Counted from the first letter of the stretch, positions 26,229 to 35,331 are shown. The stretch is DNA of 64,000 nt from Mycoplasmatota bacterium (GCA_018394295.1 CP074573.1:62001-126000), one strand, 5' to 3'. Translations and numbers: made by a program. Notes: generated from the letters alone by a model not told the origin.

Positions 26229-26700
26229 ATTATCAACCTCCATTATTTATAGTTTGTCTTAAAACCTATAATATTCATTATTGAAAATAACTTTTTAAAA
26301 ATATTATTTATAACATCAGGTAGTATTTCACATATACTAAAAATGAAAACTATCAGGAGAGATTTTTAAGTACTAACAAAGGATTTATTTAATTACTAAA
26401 TGAGTAAGAGAATAAAAATAAAGCTTCTTATATCATGTTTGATATGATTGAATAAAAGAAATCTGATAGAAAAGAACAATCTAAACTATCAGGTATAATT
26501 TAATGATGGATATTATTGTAACCATTTGATAAAAAGTTTACCTAGACAAAATGTGATAGGACTTAATTTAAATTATAGCGCTCCGCTTTAGTTAATTGTA
26601 TTTTGTGAATAATGATAGCTATATTTTGGATAGGTTATAATAAACTTTACAGATATTTTTATGTCATGTACAATAAAATATAAATAAAGGAGTGCTAATT
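26229..26700. other. intergenic region, ~470 bases
   Basis: Between divergent genes. CTATCAGG occurs twice (near 26349 and 26487), and CTGATAG / CTATCAG form a short inverted repeat near 26462-26494. The rest is AT-rich without a recognisable RNA or gene. An AAAGGAG at 26686-26692 belongs to the next gene. Confidence 0.4.
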
Positions 26701-27405
26701 TTGACTTTAATTGGAATTTCTTCTTTGAACAAAAAGATAAATCGGAAAACAAATATGAGATTGCCAATTAGTTATATTAATAGTGTTAAAAATTGTGGTG
26801 GAATACCCATTGGTATTCCTGTTGTAAATGATGAGACATATATAGGAGATATAGTAAATAAGATAGATGGATTAATCATACCTGGGGGAGATGATATTAA
26901 TCCCAAGTTATTTCATGAAGAGACTAATTCTTACACCAAAGGAATAGATGATGAATTAGATGAATTTCAAATTAAATTGGTTCTTAAAGCTCTTGAAAAA
27001 GATATTCCTTTATTAGGAATATGTCGGGGACATCAAGTATTAAATGTTGCTTTATCTGGATCATTGTATCAAGATATTAGTGAATTAAAACGAGATATAT
27101 TAATCGTTCATAATCAATTGAAATATGGATATGATGATAAACAAATCGTTCATCAAGTAAGATTTAAAAAAAATAGTATTTTAGAGAAGCTTTATGGTGA
27201 AAAAATAATGACCAATAGTTTTCATCATCAAATTATTAAACAATTAGGTGATGGATTAAAAGCCATTGGTCATACACGTGATGGTGTGGTAGAAGCAATG
27301 ATTAGTAAAAATCATCGGTTTGTGGTAAGTGTTCAGTGGCATCCTGAAAGAAGTGAGGAACAATTTTCATTATTTAGGAAATTTATTGAAGCATGTAATA
27401 AATAA
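26701..27405 (+). CDS. class I glutamine-amidotransferase-like (PuuD/peptidase C26) hydrolase
   Basis: 234 residues from a TTG at 26701, 8 bases after AAAGGAG (26686-26692). The nucleophile elbow LGICRGHQ (Cys) and the catalytic VQWHPER (His-Glu) are intact, along with LIIPGGDDINP. This is the gamma-glutamyl-GABA hydrolase branch, which cleaves gamma-glutamyl amides. No other putrescine-pathway genes are adjacent; a GNAT gene follows after 16 bases. Confidence 0.88.
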   Translation: MTLIGISSLNKKINRKTNMRLPISYINSVKNCGGIPIGIPVVNDETYIGDIVNKIDGLIIPGGDDINPKLFHEETNSYTKGIDDELDEFQIKLVLKALEKDIPLLGICRGHQVLNVALSGSLYQDISELKRDILIVHNQLKYGYDDKQIVHQVRFKKNSILEKLYGEKIMTNSFHHQIIKQLGDGLKAIGHTRDGVVEAMISKNHRFVVSVQWHPERSEEQFSLFRKFIEACNK

Positions 27406-27421
27406 AGAAGGTGGGATTTAG

Positions 27422-27901
27422 ATGAATTATCAAATGGTTAAAATGAATGAAAAATATGCTAGGGAAATCATAAATTGGCAATATGAAGGCAGCTTGTCAA
27501 TTTATAATATGGAGGATAACCAGGAATCACTCGATGAATTGTTAAGTTTAGATTATTACTCAGTAATAGATGTAGAGGGGAATTTAATTGGTTTCTTTTG
27601 TACAAAAGAAGCAGCAATTGTTCCTTACGGGAATACATTTCATGTTTATGATAAAACAGATTATCTAGATATTGGTTTTGGAATGAATCCTAAACTAATA
27701 GGTAAAGGAAAAGGATATTCATTATTTCAGTTTGGATTAAACTATTTTAAGAAGAATTATAATGTAAATCAATTTCGATTAACGGTTTTAGATTTTAATC
27801 ATAAAGCGATTCATATTTATAATAAATCTGGATTTGAATTTGAGAATCAATTTAAATCAAAAACGGGTCATACTTTTTTTGTTATGACATTAGTGGACTA
27901 G
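27422..27901 (+). CDS. GNAT-family N-acetyltransferase
   Basis: 159 residues. GNAT motif A is visible as DIGFGMNPKLIGKGKGYSLFQFG, and the motif B end as LDFNHKAIHIYNKSGFEFENQF. Its start has GAAGGTGGG upstream. It is probably co-transcribed with the amidotransferase gene. The acyl acceptor is unknown. Its stop codon is at the base of a terminator that an IS has split. Confidence 0.88.
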   Translation: MNYQMVKMNEKYAREIINWQYEGSLSIYNMEDNQESLDELLSLDYYSVIDVEGNLIGFFCTKEAAIVPYGNTFHVYDKTDYLDIGFGMNPKLIGKGKGYSLFQFGLNYFKKNYNVNQFRLTVLDFNHKAIHIYNKSGFEFENQFKSKTGHTFFVMTLVD

Positions 27902-27915
27902 GAGTTTTATGATAT

Positions 27916-29394
27916 TATACCTATATAGTAGACACGAAATAAAAAAGTGTTGGTTATGTAGGTATTTTATTTTATAATAGAGAAAGTTGAAGACGGGAGT
28001 AATAATAATGAGTAAAATAAGTATTAAAGAATATATTAAAGAACATCGTCAAGAATTGGAACAGAATCCTAATGTGCTTAAGGTAGGTAAGATACTTCAA
28101 TATACCCCTAAATTTAAGATTAAGGCTGTAGAGATGAGAAAACAAGGATATCCAATGAGGGAAATATTCGAACTAAATAAACTACCATTTAATAAAGATA
28201 AAAATGATATGTATGTACTAAAGTGGATAAAGCAATATGATGAACAAGGAAAAGAATCCTTCTATAAGAAAAATAGAGGTCGTAATAAAAATGGCAAATC
28301 AGGACGACCAAAGAAAGAAATAGAATTATCTAGTGATGAAAAAGTACTGATCCAAGAGAAATTAATAGAAGTCCTAAGAAAAGAAAATGAAGAATTAAAA
28401 AAAGAATACAGGCTAGGAAAGGAAGTGAAACAAAGCGGAAATGAGTTTAAAATTAAGCCTACTCAAGATATTTTCCGTTATATACATAAAATAAAAGATC
28501 AAGTTAAAATATCCATTGAGTTATTATGTAAATATTATGAAGTATCTCGATCAGGTTATTATAAGTGGGTTAAAACAATACCTAATAGACAAAAAAGAGA
28601 AGAACAGGATTACGCTGATTTTGTAGTTATAAAAAAAACATGGTTAAAACATAATAAGAAGCATGGATACTTAAGAATAAATATGGATTTAAAAAACGAT
28701 GAAGGCATTGTCATGAATCCTAAGAAGATTTATAGAAGATTTATAGACTAATGAAGAAATATGGAATACGAGCTGAAATACGTAAGGTTAGGGATTATGC
28801 AGGCAAATAAGGAACACAATTATTTTGAAAACAAATTAGATAGACAGTTTGATGTTAAAGAGCCAGATACTGTATTTGTGACCGACATAACTTATTTAAT
28901 CTATGGTAACCAAAGATATTATTTATCTGTCGTTAAAGAGCTTTGTACGAGAGAAATAGTGGCTTGGAAGCTATCTAGAGGATTAAGTTTAAATTTATCA
29001 CTTGAAATAATTGATCAACTTGTTAAAAAATACGGAAAGAAAAAGTTGAAAAACACCATGATTCATTCAGACCAAGGTGTTCATTATACAAATCCGTCAT
29101 ATGTAAATAAATTGAAAGAATTAAATATAATACAATCTATGTCTAGAAGAGGTAATTGCCTGGATAACGCTAAAATGGAAACATTCTTTGGTCATTTCAA
29201 AGATGAATGTGATTATCAACAGGCTAAAGACTTTTATGAGTTATATAAAATTGTTGATAACTATATGAGATATTATAACTGTAAGAGATATCAATGGACA
29301 TTAAATAAGATGGCCCCTACTCAATATAGAAACCATCTTAAAGCAGCTTAATGAAATTTTTACTTTTTTTATTTCTGTCTACTTGACAGGTGTA
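27916..29394 (+). mobile_element. IS3-family element, inactivated
   Basis: The left end TATACCTATATAGTAGACA (27916 on) matches the inverted right end, which reads TACACCTGTCAAGTAGACA on the other strand; both continue into GAAATAAAAAA-rich DNA. It is about 1.48 kb and holds one frameshifted transposase gene. No clean target duplication is visible. It is related to the copy at 56127 but not identical. Confidence 0.8.
28008..29351 (+). pseudogene. IS3-family transposase, two compensating frameshifts
   Basis: The frame from ATG 28008 encodes the helix-turn-helix/leucine-zipper OrfA-like part and the start of the OrfB part (CKYYEVSRSGYYKW), then stops at 28749-28751. The expected continuation (LMKKYGIRAEIRKVRDYAGK) lies in another frame from 28748 until a TAA near 28808. 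The integrase core then resumes in the original frame with an intact D-D-E set (FVTDITYL, MIHSDQGVHYTN, NAKMETFFGH). The homologous transposase at 56171 is a single frame, so this copy is dead unless two recodings occur. Confidence 0.8.
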
Positions 29395-29538
29395 AGTTCA
29401 TTATACTCCTTTTTTTGTTTACGGAAGCCCATTATTAAACCGAAAAAGCTTTTAGTAATTAATATTTTGTTAATGTCAATATAAATTTCACCAATTTTGA
29501 TTATGATAGATTCACCAATTATGGTAATTTACTCATAA

Positions 29539-30300
29539 TCATTTTTTATTAGGTTCAATACTTTCTATTTTATCTTTAGTTCTGTATGATCTACCGACAA
29601 TATTTATCACATGAGAATGGTGAAGTAATCGATCTAGAATGGCGTTAGCTAATACACTATCTCCAAATATTTCTCCCCATTTAGAGAGTGGTTTGTTTGT
29701 TGTTATAATTGTAGACTTTTTTTCATACCGTCTAGCGATTAATTGAAATAATAAATTAGATGATTCTGTATCAAGAGGTAAAAATCCAACTTCATCAATT
29801 ACTAATACCCTGTATTTGGTGAAAAATTTTAATCTTGTTTCTAATCTGTTTTCTAAATGTGCTCGTTTAAGTTGTAAAATTATATCGTTACAACTTATAA
29901 AATAAGTACTTTTTCTTGATTTAGCTGCTTCAATTCCTATTGACGTAGCTAAATGAGTTTTACCAACCCCTGGAGATCCGATTAGAAGAATATTTTCATT
30001 ATTCTCAATGAATTTTAAATATTTGAAATTTAATATTTCGTCTTTATTTATAGATGGTTGAAACCCAAAATCAAAATCATCTAATGTTTTAAGAAAGGGG
30101 AAATTAGCGACTTTAACACATGACGTTATTGCACGTTCTCGTTTAAAATTCATTTCATACTCTGTAAGTTCATATAACGAATCTACTATATTCTTTTCGC
30201 CTTTTGCGATAAGATTCAAATAAGAGTCGATATTGGCTCTAAAAAGGTTTAAATTTAGGGTTTCTAAGTTATTTAATAATTTATTATAATTATTTAACAT
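29539..30300 (-). CDS. istB: IstB-like ATPase of IS21
   Basis: 253 residues, AAA+ transposition helper. Walker A IGSPGVGKTHLA and Walker B VLVIDEVGFLP are intact, as is the arginine-finger region NAILDRLLHHSHVI. It helps IstA choose targets. GAGGAGT precedes the ATG; it follows istA with a 24-base gap. Confidence 0.95.
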   Translation of the reverse strand: MLNNYNKLLNNLETLNLNLFRANIDSYLNLIAKGEKNIVDSLYELTEYEMNFKRERAITSCVKVANFPFLKTLDDFDFGFQPSINKDEILNFKYLKFIENNENILLIGSPGVGKTHLATSIGIEAAKSRKSTYFISCNDIILQLKRAHLENRLETRLKFFTKYRVLVIDEVGFLPLDTESSNLLFQLIARRYEKKSTIITTNKPLSKWGEIFGDSVLANAILDRLLHHSHVINIVGRSYRTKDKIESIEPNKK

Positions 30301-30324
30301 CGCGTACTCCTCATCTTTCTACTA

Positions 30325-31532
30325 TTATCGTGTTATTTGATCTAATAATGCTAGATTTTCTTTTGCGATTTGATCAATATCTAAATTATCATTTTTAATG
30401 GTGATACCAAGTGCAGCTTTATAATGGCTCTCATTATAATTAAATTTCTTGTTGGATATATTATGTATTATGATTAAATCAGTGTTATAATAGATATAGA
30501 GTTTATCATCAATGGGTATCAATTTAACTCTTTTGTTTATAAACTTACTGGGTACAGAATATCCATTTCCTTTATAATTTACAAGCAGTGTTTGCGGCAC
30601 TGATTGTATATCTACGTTTTCTACGTAGGATTCTAACAGAATTTTGTTAGGTAAAGGATTTAGATATTCTTTTTCTTTTTCAAATAAGACACTCGGTGGT
30701 ATATTGGTGGTTTGATTATTCTCTAGATTGACCTTGTTGTTTATCTTGTTCAATATATTGATCAGTTCCTCTTCATCTTCAAATTCACCATCATAAGGAC
30801 GTAACCAAGCCAAGAATCGGTTAGCGGACTCATCTTTACCTTTTGTTTCTGGAGTCCTTGCCTTACATAATCTTATCGAAATTCCAAAATCCCGTTCAAA
30901 TTGTTTTATTTTAGAATGTTTCTTTTTAGTTCCATTTGTGATGCTAACGACAGCTGACATATTATCCGTTAAAATATGTTTAGGGATACCCCTAGATGAT
31001 TTAATGTATCGATTACACAACGGATGAAGTCTTCTGTCGTTTTTGTTTTTGAATAAACGAATTTATGATACCTTGAGAATCCTAGAGTAGAAGTTAATAC
31101 ATTAAACTCAAATACTTCTCCGTACTTACTTATTAGTTTCATACTTTCTTTCCAATCTACTTGTAGTTGGTCTCCTGGCCTGGTTTCATATCTAACATGT
31201 GGAGTGGTGCTTTTAGGTATGGTAATATGATTATTTTGAGTATAGTGTCTAAAGGTTGAATATGCCGGTATATTTTCATATTTATCTCTTAAATATTCAT
31301 GAACTGCTTTCTTTGTTACGCCAGATTTATTCATCAAATGTGATATTTCTTCTTTATATTGATCAAATCCACTTTCGCGTTTTCTTGTAATCAATTTCTT
31401 TCCTCCATCTTCATAATATTTTTTAATAGTATGTCGGTCTAATCCATAGATTCTTGCTAATTCACTATAATTTGGTTTCATATCATACGTTCTCAATATA
31501 TCTAACATTCCTAGTACATTTATTTCAGTCAC
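30325..31532 (-). pseudogene. istA: istA transposase of IS21 with one frameshift
   Basis: The first part (31532 down to ~30987, GTG start after GCGAGGT) encodes the helix-turn-helix and first catalytic Asp (LQVDWKES). It runs into a stop after HLGVSLNIF. The correct continuation (GIPKHILTDNMSAV, with the second Asp) is in the next frame. The junction lies in a GGGG run (31,000-31,005 region), where one missing G explains the shift. The rest of the protein is intact down to 30325. It is therefore a recent loss, or a sequencing error. Confidence 0.85.
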
Positions 31533-31709
31533 TTTTTTTACCTCGCTTCAGTTCAACTGAAACTATTATACTAAAAAAGATAACCTAATTGATTATGTTA
31601 TTACCAAAATTGGTAACTTTCTCATAATCAAGATTGGTTATCTTTATATTATCATTAATAATATTTAAGAGAGAAATATGTATGTTGTTTTATGAATTGA
31701 ATATATCAG

Positions 31710-31738
31710 TTTACACAATTAAACACTGGTGATAAAAT
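31710..31738 (+). promoter_or_regulatory. promoter upstream of the 31773 pseudogene
   Basis: TTTACA (31710-31715), a 17-base spacer, TAAAAT (31733-31738). Confidence 0.55.
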
Positions 31739-31772
31739 CAAAGTATGAATATTTTAATACATGGAGGGGAAT

Positions 31773-32142
31773 ATGGGTTGTAAATTATAACATTTTAAAA
31801 ATATTGTTAAGATAGATAGTTTAGGGTTAACCTACCTTGATGAGCAACATAATAATTGTTTCATTAAATTTGATGAGTGCAGATTATTTTGGGTTAATTA
31901 TGCCAAAGAAAAATATGATACAAATATTAGTTATGAAGAATCACGTTGTGTTGGTGAAAGAGATATAGCTGCAAATCCATCTTATATTGAATTATTTGGT
32001 GAAGAACATATTAGATTTATCTTTCCTAAGAAGAAAAAATGGTATGAAAAATTTGTTTCATTTGCCTTATCCTGACAAAGAATTTCATAAAATACAATTT
32101 AAATTAATGGAGGTTGGTTACTCTACAGTTGATTTATCATAA
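31773..32142 (+). pseudogene. decayed gene of unknown family (~120 aa)
   Basis: GGAGGGG and ATG 31773 start MGCKL and then hit TAA. One frame away a long stretch continues (HFKNIVKIDSLGLTYLDEQ ... ESRCVGERDIAANPSYIELFG) to a TGA near 32073. A third frame then carries the tail (HLPYPDKEFHKIQFKLMEVG, ending DLS). Two single-base changes, the second near an A-run at ~32045, reunite one protein. It has the size and look of small immunity-type proteins, but I cannot name it. Confidence 0.65.
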
Positions 32143-32197
32143 CTTAAGAGATGGATTGAATCTATTTTTATAGATATTGTTGAAAGGGGAAGATAAA

Positions 32198-32551
32198 TTG
32201 AAAAATTTCTTTCAAATAAGCTTTATAGTTGTATTTACTTTAAATATGTTAATAGATATGAATTTCTTAGATAGCATAATACTGTTATTAATTTCAATTA
32301 TTATCTTATTAATGCTAAGTAATCTACATGTTTTTCTAGTATTAAAAACTATTTTTAATAGAGTATTAATTGTAAATAATACAATATTCTTAGTACTTAT
32401 CTTATTATTAATTAGATATAGGAAAAATATCATCGATTTTGAAACTAATCAGAATATTCCATTTTGTGGAGCCTATCTGTATCTTACTTGGTTAATTATG
32501 ATTATTTTCTTATCTATTTTTCTAAAAAAAAATATTTCTTCAAATAATTAA
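32198..32551 (+). CDS. small membrane protein, TTG start
   Basis: 117 residues from the TTG at 32198, 7 bases after AAGGGGA. Four hydrophobic segments are visible (FFQISFIVVFTLNML, SIILLLISIIILLMLS, NTIFLVLILLLIRY, YLTWLIMIIFLSIFL). No family is recognised. It is close behind the 31773 pseudogene and may once have formed a unit with it. Confidence 0.6.
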   Translation: MKNFFQISFIVVFTLNMLIDMNFLDSIILLLISIIILLMLSNLHVFLVLKTIFNRVLIVNNTIFLVLILLLIRYRKNIIDFETNQNIPFCGAYLYLTWLIMIIFLSIFLKKNISSNN

Positions 32552-32620
32552 CTGTGTATATATAAGTTGTTTATTATTATTTATCAGAGATGTATTTAAA
32601 GAAGCATTTTAGCATAAACC

Positions 32621-32654
32621 AAAAAGAGTGAGAAATAATGATCTCACTCTTTTT
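32621..32654 (+). terminator. intrinsic terminator
   Basis: AAAAAGAGTGAGA / TCTCACTCTTTTT with an 8-base loop; it follows the small membrane protein. Confidence 0.85.
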
Positions 32655-32663
32655 ACGTTTTCA

Positions 32664-32732
32664 TCCTCGGTAACGTATGGTGCAGGAAAAACAGAGATTG
32701 TTTATGAAGTAATATTAACACCATTAAAATAA
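32664..32732 (+). pseudogene. tiny remnant of a P-loop protein (ComFA-like)
   Basis: In one frame the DNA reads SSSVTYGAGKTEIVYEVILT then PLK and stop. GAGKTE followed by a hydrophobic run is the Walker A region of helicase-like ComFA proteins. No start, ribosome binding site or remaining domains exist. It sits alone between two terminators. Confidence 0.35.
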
Positions 32733-32737
32733 TACTG

Positions 32738-32764
32738 AAGAGCAAGAAAAAACTTGCTCTTTTT
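32738..32764 (+). terminator. intrinsic terminator
   Basis: AAGAGCAAG / CTTGCTCTT with an A6 loop, then TTTTA. Confidence 0.8.
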
Positions 32765-32908
32765 AGTCTCATTATTATACTTATTTTAGATGCCTGTTTA
32801 ATGACTCTTGTTTTGTTGCTAATTGAGAATTATTTTCAATAATAGTTTGTAATTGATAGGTATTTTCAATTAGAGTGATTATTTACATAAAGTAGATTGG
32901 TTTTATTG

Positions 32909-32936
32909 ATTTTAAAAATGGAAATAGTATAATTAT
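32909..32936 (+). promoter_or_regulatory. promoter of the CDF transporter gene
   Basis: TTGATT (32909-32914), a 16-base spacer, TATAAT (32931-32936). Confidence 0.6.
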
Positions 32937-32971
32937 TAATAATCATTGAAATAAATGAAGGGAGTTTTTAT

Positions 32972-33892
32972 ATGCAGCCAACTGTTGGAAGGGAAAAAGA
33001 AGCACAGAAAGTTACCCTGCTTGGAATGCTTGTGAATTTTATATTGGTTGTTTTTAAATTTTTAGCGGGTATCTTAGGAGGAAGTGCTGCGCTAGTTGCC
33101 GATGCTATCCATTCTTTATCCGATTTTATAAGTGATATTATTGTTATCATTGGGTTTAAGTTTACCTCTAAACCGGCTGATGAAGATCACAACTATGGTC
33201 ATGGTAAAGTAGAAACAGTCTCAACTGTAATCATTGGATTATTACTCGTAATAATCAGTGTTGCATTATTTAGATCAAGTGGAACCACTATCTACAAGTT
33301 TTTCTTCGAAGGTGAAAAAATACTAGTTCCTAAATTCTATGTTTTATTTGCGGTGCTTGCTTCTATTATTTTAAAAGAAATTATCTTTCATATAACGAAG
33401 GCTGTGGGTAAAAAAATTAATAGTGAAGTCATTATCGCGAATGCTTGGCATCACAGAACGGATGCATTATCTTCTGTAGCTGCCTTTATTGGGATTGTAT
33501 TAGCGATTAGTTTTGGTGAAGATTTTGCAGTATGTGACCCAATTGCTTCATTTGTCGTAAGTATTTTTATTTTTAAAGTTGGATTTGGCATCTTATTATC
33601 AAGTTATAAACAACTGATTGATACCTCTCTAACCGTTGATGAAGTGAAAAAAATTGAAGAAACAATTAAAAGTATTCCTCAAATAAAAGACTATCACAAT
33701 ATTAAAACAAGAAGAATTGGGTATTATGTGTCTATTGATGTGCATATCTTAGTTGATAAAGATTTAAATGTCGAACAAGCACATGATATTGCGACAACTT
33801 TAGAAGATAAAGTACATGATGAATTTGGTCAAGAAACATTTATCAGTGTTCATATTGAACCCTTTATTGAAAAATATATATTAAATAAATAA
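32972..33892 (+). CDS. cation diffusion facilitator metal exporter
   Basis: 306 residues. Six transmembrane segments precede a cytoplasmic beta-alpha-beta domain. The metal site is formed by HSLSDFISD in helix 2 and HHRTDALSS in helix 5. The first of these is H-D..D, typical of the Mn/Fe/Zn-transporting CDF group. The C-terminal domain (~210-300) has DVHILVDKDLNVEQAHDIA. It exports a divalent metal in exchange for protons; metal specificity is uncertain. GAAGGGAG precedes the ATG. Confidence 0.93.
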   Translation: MQPTVGREKEAQKVTLLGMLVNFILVVFKFLAGILGGSAALVADAIHSLSDFISDIIVIIGFKFTSKPADEDHNYGHGKVETVSTVIIGLLLVIISVALFRSSGTTIYKFFFEGEKILVPKFYVLFAVLASIILKEIIFHITKAVGKKINSEVIIANAWHHRTDALSSVAAFIGIVLAISFGEDFAVCDPIASFVVSIFIFKVGFGILLSSYKQLIDTSLTVDEVKKIEETIKSIPQIKDYHNIKTRRIGYYVSIDVHILVDKDLNVEQAHDIATTLEDKVHDEFGQETFISVHIEPFIEKYILNK

Positions 33893-33907
33893 AAAATTAA
33901 TATATTA

Positions 33908-33936
33908 TTGAATAAAATTAATGTTTTGTCTATAAT
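33908..33936 (+). promoter_or_regulatory. promoter of the Hpt gene
   Basis: TTGAAT (33908-33913), a 17-base spacer, TATAAT (33931-33936). Confidence 0.6.
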
Positions 33937-33962
33937 AGAGGTAATATAAAGGGGGATTTCAC

Positions 33963-34322
33963 ATGATTGTTTTAGATGAGTTAAAAGTGGTTGATGTTAG
34001 TTTCGCTTTAGATTTAATAGGAGGTAATGACCAAATATATCATAAAGTGGTTGCAGTTTTTTTAGAGAACCAAAGTCATTTAATTGAAGAGATTGAAAAA
34101 AAATTGGAAGAAGATATGGATGAGGTTCGAATTCTTGTTCATACATGTAAAGGTATTTCAAAAAATTTGGGTTCTGTTCAATTATATGAAGTTTCTCGTT
34201 TATTTGAAGATGCCATTATCAAAAGAAACCATGATTTAATTAGTCGCTATTTTAAACAATTTAGTAGTATTTTCTCTCAAGTTTTAAAAGAGTTAAAAAT
34301 AATCCAAATGCAGAATAATTAG
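33963..34322 (+). CDS. stand-alone Hpt (histidine phosphotransfer) domain protein
   Basis: 119 residues, an all-helical Hpt fold. The phosphorylatable histidine is in VHTCKGISKNLGS (H~60), matching HxLKGxxxxLG. The helix SVQLYEVSRLFEDAI follows. It relays phosphate between response regulators or hybrid kinases, but no kinase or receiver gene is nearby. AAGGGGG precedes the start. It has its own promoter and terminator. Confidence 0.8.
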   Translation: MIVLDELKVVDVSFALDLIGGNDQIYHKVVAVFLENQSHLIEEIEKKLEEDMDEVRILVHTCKGISKNLGSVQLYEVSRLFEDAIIKRNHDLISRYFKQFSSIFSQVLKELKIIQMQNN

Positions 34323-34450
34323 GAACTAATATAATATTATTTTACCTATTAATTATGAATTAGTAGTATTCTATTGTTTTTGTTTTTTAATGATGAAAAT
34401 TCTATCAAAAATAGAGTTAAGTATTCATAATACAATATTATCATTGGATT

Positions 34451-34491
34451 AACGAAAAAGATATTGGAGTACTTCTTTTTCGTTTTTTTTT
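34451..34491 (+). terminator. intrinsic terminator of the Hpt gene
   Basis: AACGAAAAAG / CTTTTTCGTT stem, then T8. Confidence 0.85.
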
Positions 34492-34530
34492 ATGTTAAAA
34501 TGTTTATACTATGATGTAAAGGTGATAATA

Positions 34531-35196
34531 ATGGATTTTGAGAAATATGCCAATAGTAAAGCATATTCATTTTTTGATATACTTTATAAATTAATGGTAA
34601 TCAATTGTTTATGGTTTTTTTCATTGATTATTGGGTTAGGATTTTTAACATTTTTACCAGCAACAATAAGTTTATTTATATTAGTTTATTCTTTGATGAA
34701 GGAATCAGAGTTTCCAGTTTTCAAATCATTTTGGACTATATTAAAAAAGAAATATTGGAAAGGTCAGATTGTATTTTTATTGATGCTTATAATGGGTTTG
34801 GGTCTTTATTTTAATTTTAGAATCTATTATATCAATCATCTTCAAAATTATGTTAGTAGTATAGGGTTTTGGTTAACATGCATTCTTATATTAGTTTATT
34901 TACTTACTTTTCTTCAGGTATTTATGATATTTATTTATTTCCCAAAATTTAATGCCTTTCAAATCATTAAATATGCTTTTCTTTTTGCATTAGCCTACCC
35001 ATTTCGTTCGCTTTTTTTACTTTTAATCTATGGGTTAGTAACCCTAGTTCTTTTCATGTATCCTTTTATTATACCACTTATTTTCTTACTAGTTGTTTCA
35101 TTACTTGCTTACCTCTCAATTAAAGTGATGAAACCTAGATATGATAAGGTTTTAAAAGATAAGACCCCTTTAGATATATATGACTACATTGATTAA
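34531..35196 (+). CDS. DUF624 (YesV-like) membrane protein
   Basis: 221 residues from the ATG at 34531, after AAAGGTGATA; the 34492 ATG lies in the previous terminator's tail. Five to six hydrophobic segments and the start NSKAYSFFDILYKLMVINCLWFFSLIIG fit DUF624/YesV proteins, often linked to sugar ABC importers elsewhere. No such genes are adjacent here. Its function is unknown. Confidence 0.75.
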   Translation: MDFEKYANSKAYSFFDILYKLMVINCLWFFSLIIGLGFLTFLPATISLFILVYSLMKESEFPVFKSFWTILKKKYWKGQIVFLLMLIMGLGLYFNFRIYYINHLQNYVSSIGFWLTCILILVYLLTFLQVFMIFIYFPKFNAFQIIKYAFLFALAYPFRSLFLLLIYGLVTLVLFMYPFIIPLIFLLVVSLLAYLSIKVMKPRYDKVLKDKTPLDIYDYID

Positions 35197-35208
35197 TTGT
35201 GATTTTTA

Positions 35209-35237
35209 TTTACAAATCAAAATATTAATGATATAAT
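35209..35237 (+). promoter_or_regulatory. promoter of rpsF-ssb-rpsR
   Basis: TTTACA (35209-35214), a 17-base spacer, TATAAT (35232-35237). This predicts an ~88-base leader before rpsF. Confidence 0.75.
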
Positions 35238-35249
35238 ACATAGTTGTGG

Positions 35250-35281
35250 GTTATCACCTAATAATATATTAGGCGTATAAC
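35250..35281 (+). promoter_or_regulatory. structured leader hairpin upstream of rpsF
   Basis: A two-tier hairpin: outer stem GTTAT/ATAAC, internal loop CA/CGT, inner stem CCTAATA/TATTAGG with an ATA loop. Ribosomal operons of this type are often feedback-regulated by S6:S18 binding to the leader. I do not see the exact described S6:S18 motif, so this is only a candidate. Confidence 0.45.
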
Positions 35282-35331
35282 GCATTCCTTGCTCATGTTA
35301 TGTGGGCCATAGACCAAAAGGAGGTGTCAGA

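Larger units (their letters stand above)
27900..29416 (+). terminator. terminator split by IS insertion in its loop
   Basis: The left arm AGGAGTTTTATGA (27900-27912) and the right arm TTCATTATACTCCT (29397-29410) pair in 11 of 13 positions and are followed by TTTTTTT. The IS3-family element lies exactly between them. The reassembled hairpin would be the natural terminator of the GNAT gene. Confidence 0.6.
29474..31654 (-). mobile_element. IS21-family element
   Basis: The left end TGTCAATATAAATTTCACCA and the inverse of the right end TGATAATATAAAGATAACCA align and continue TTGATTATGA in both. Internal repeats (ACCAATT..GGTAA..CATAATCA) follow at each end, as in IS21 multiple terminal repeats. 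TTAA flanks both sides (29470-29473 and 31655-31658), a likely 4-bp target duplication. It contains istA (frameshifted) and istB. Confidence 0.85.

Noticed and set aside
28740-28815. Programmed frameshifting to express the IS3 transposase at 28008
   Set aside because: Two opposite shifts would be required and the intact relative at 56171 has a single frame.
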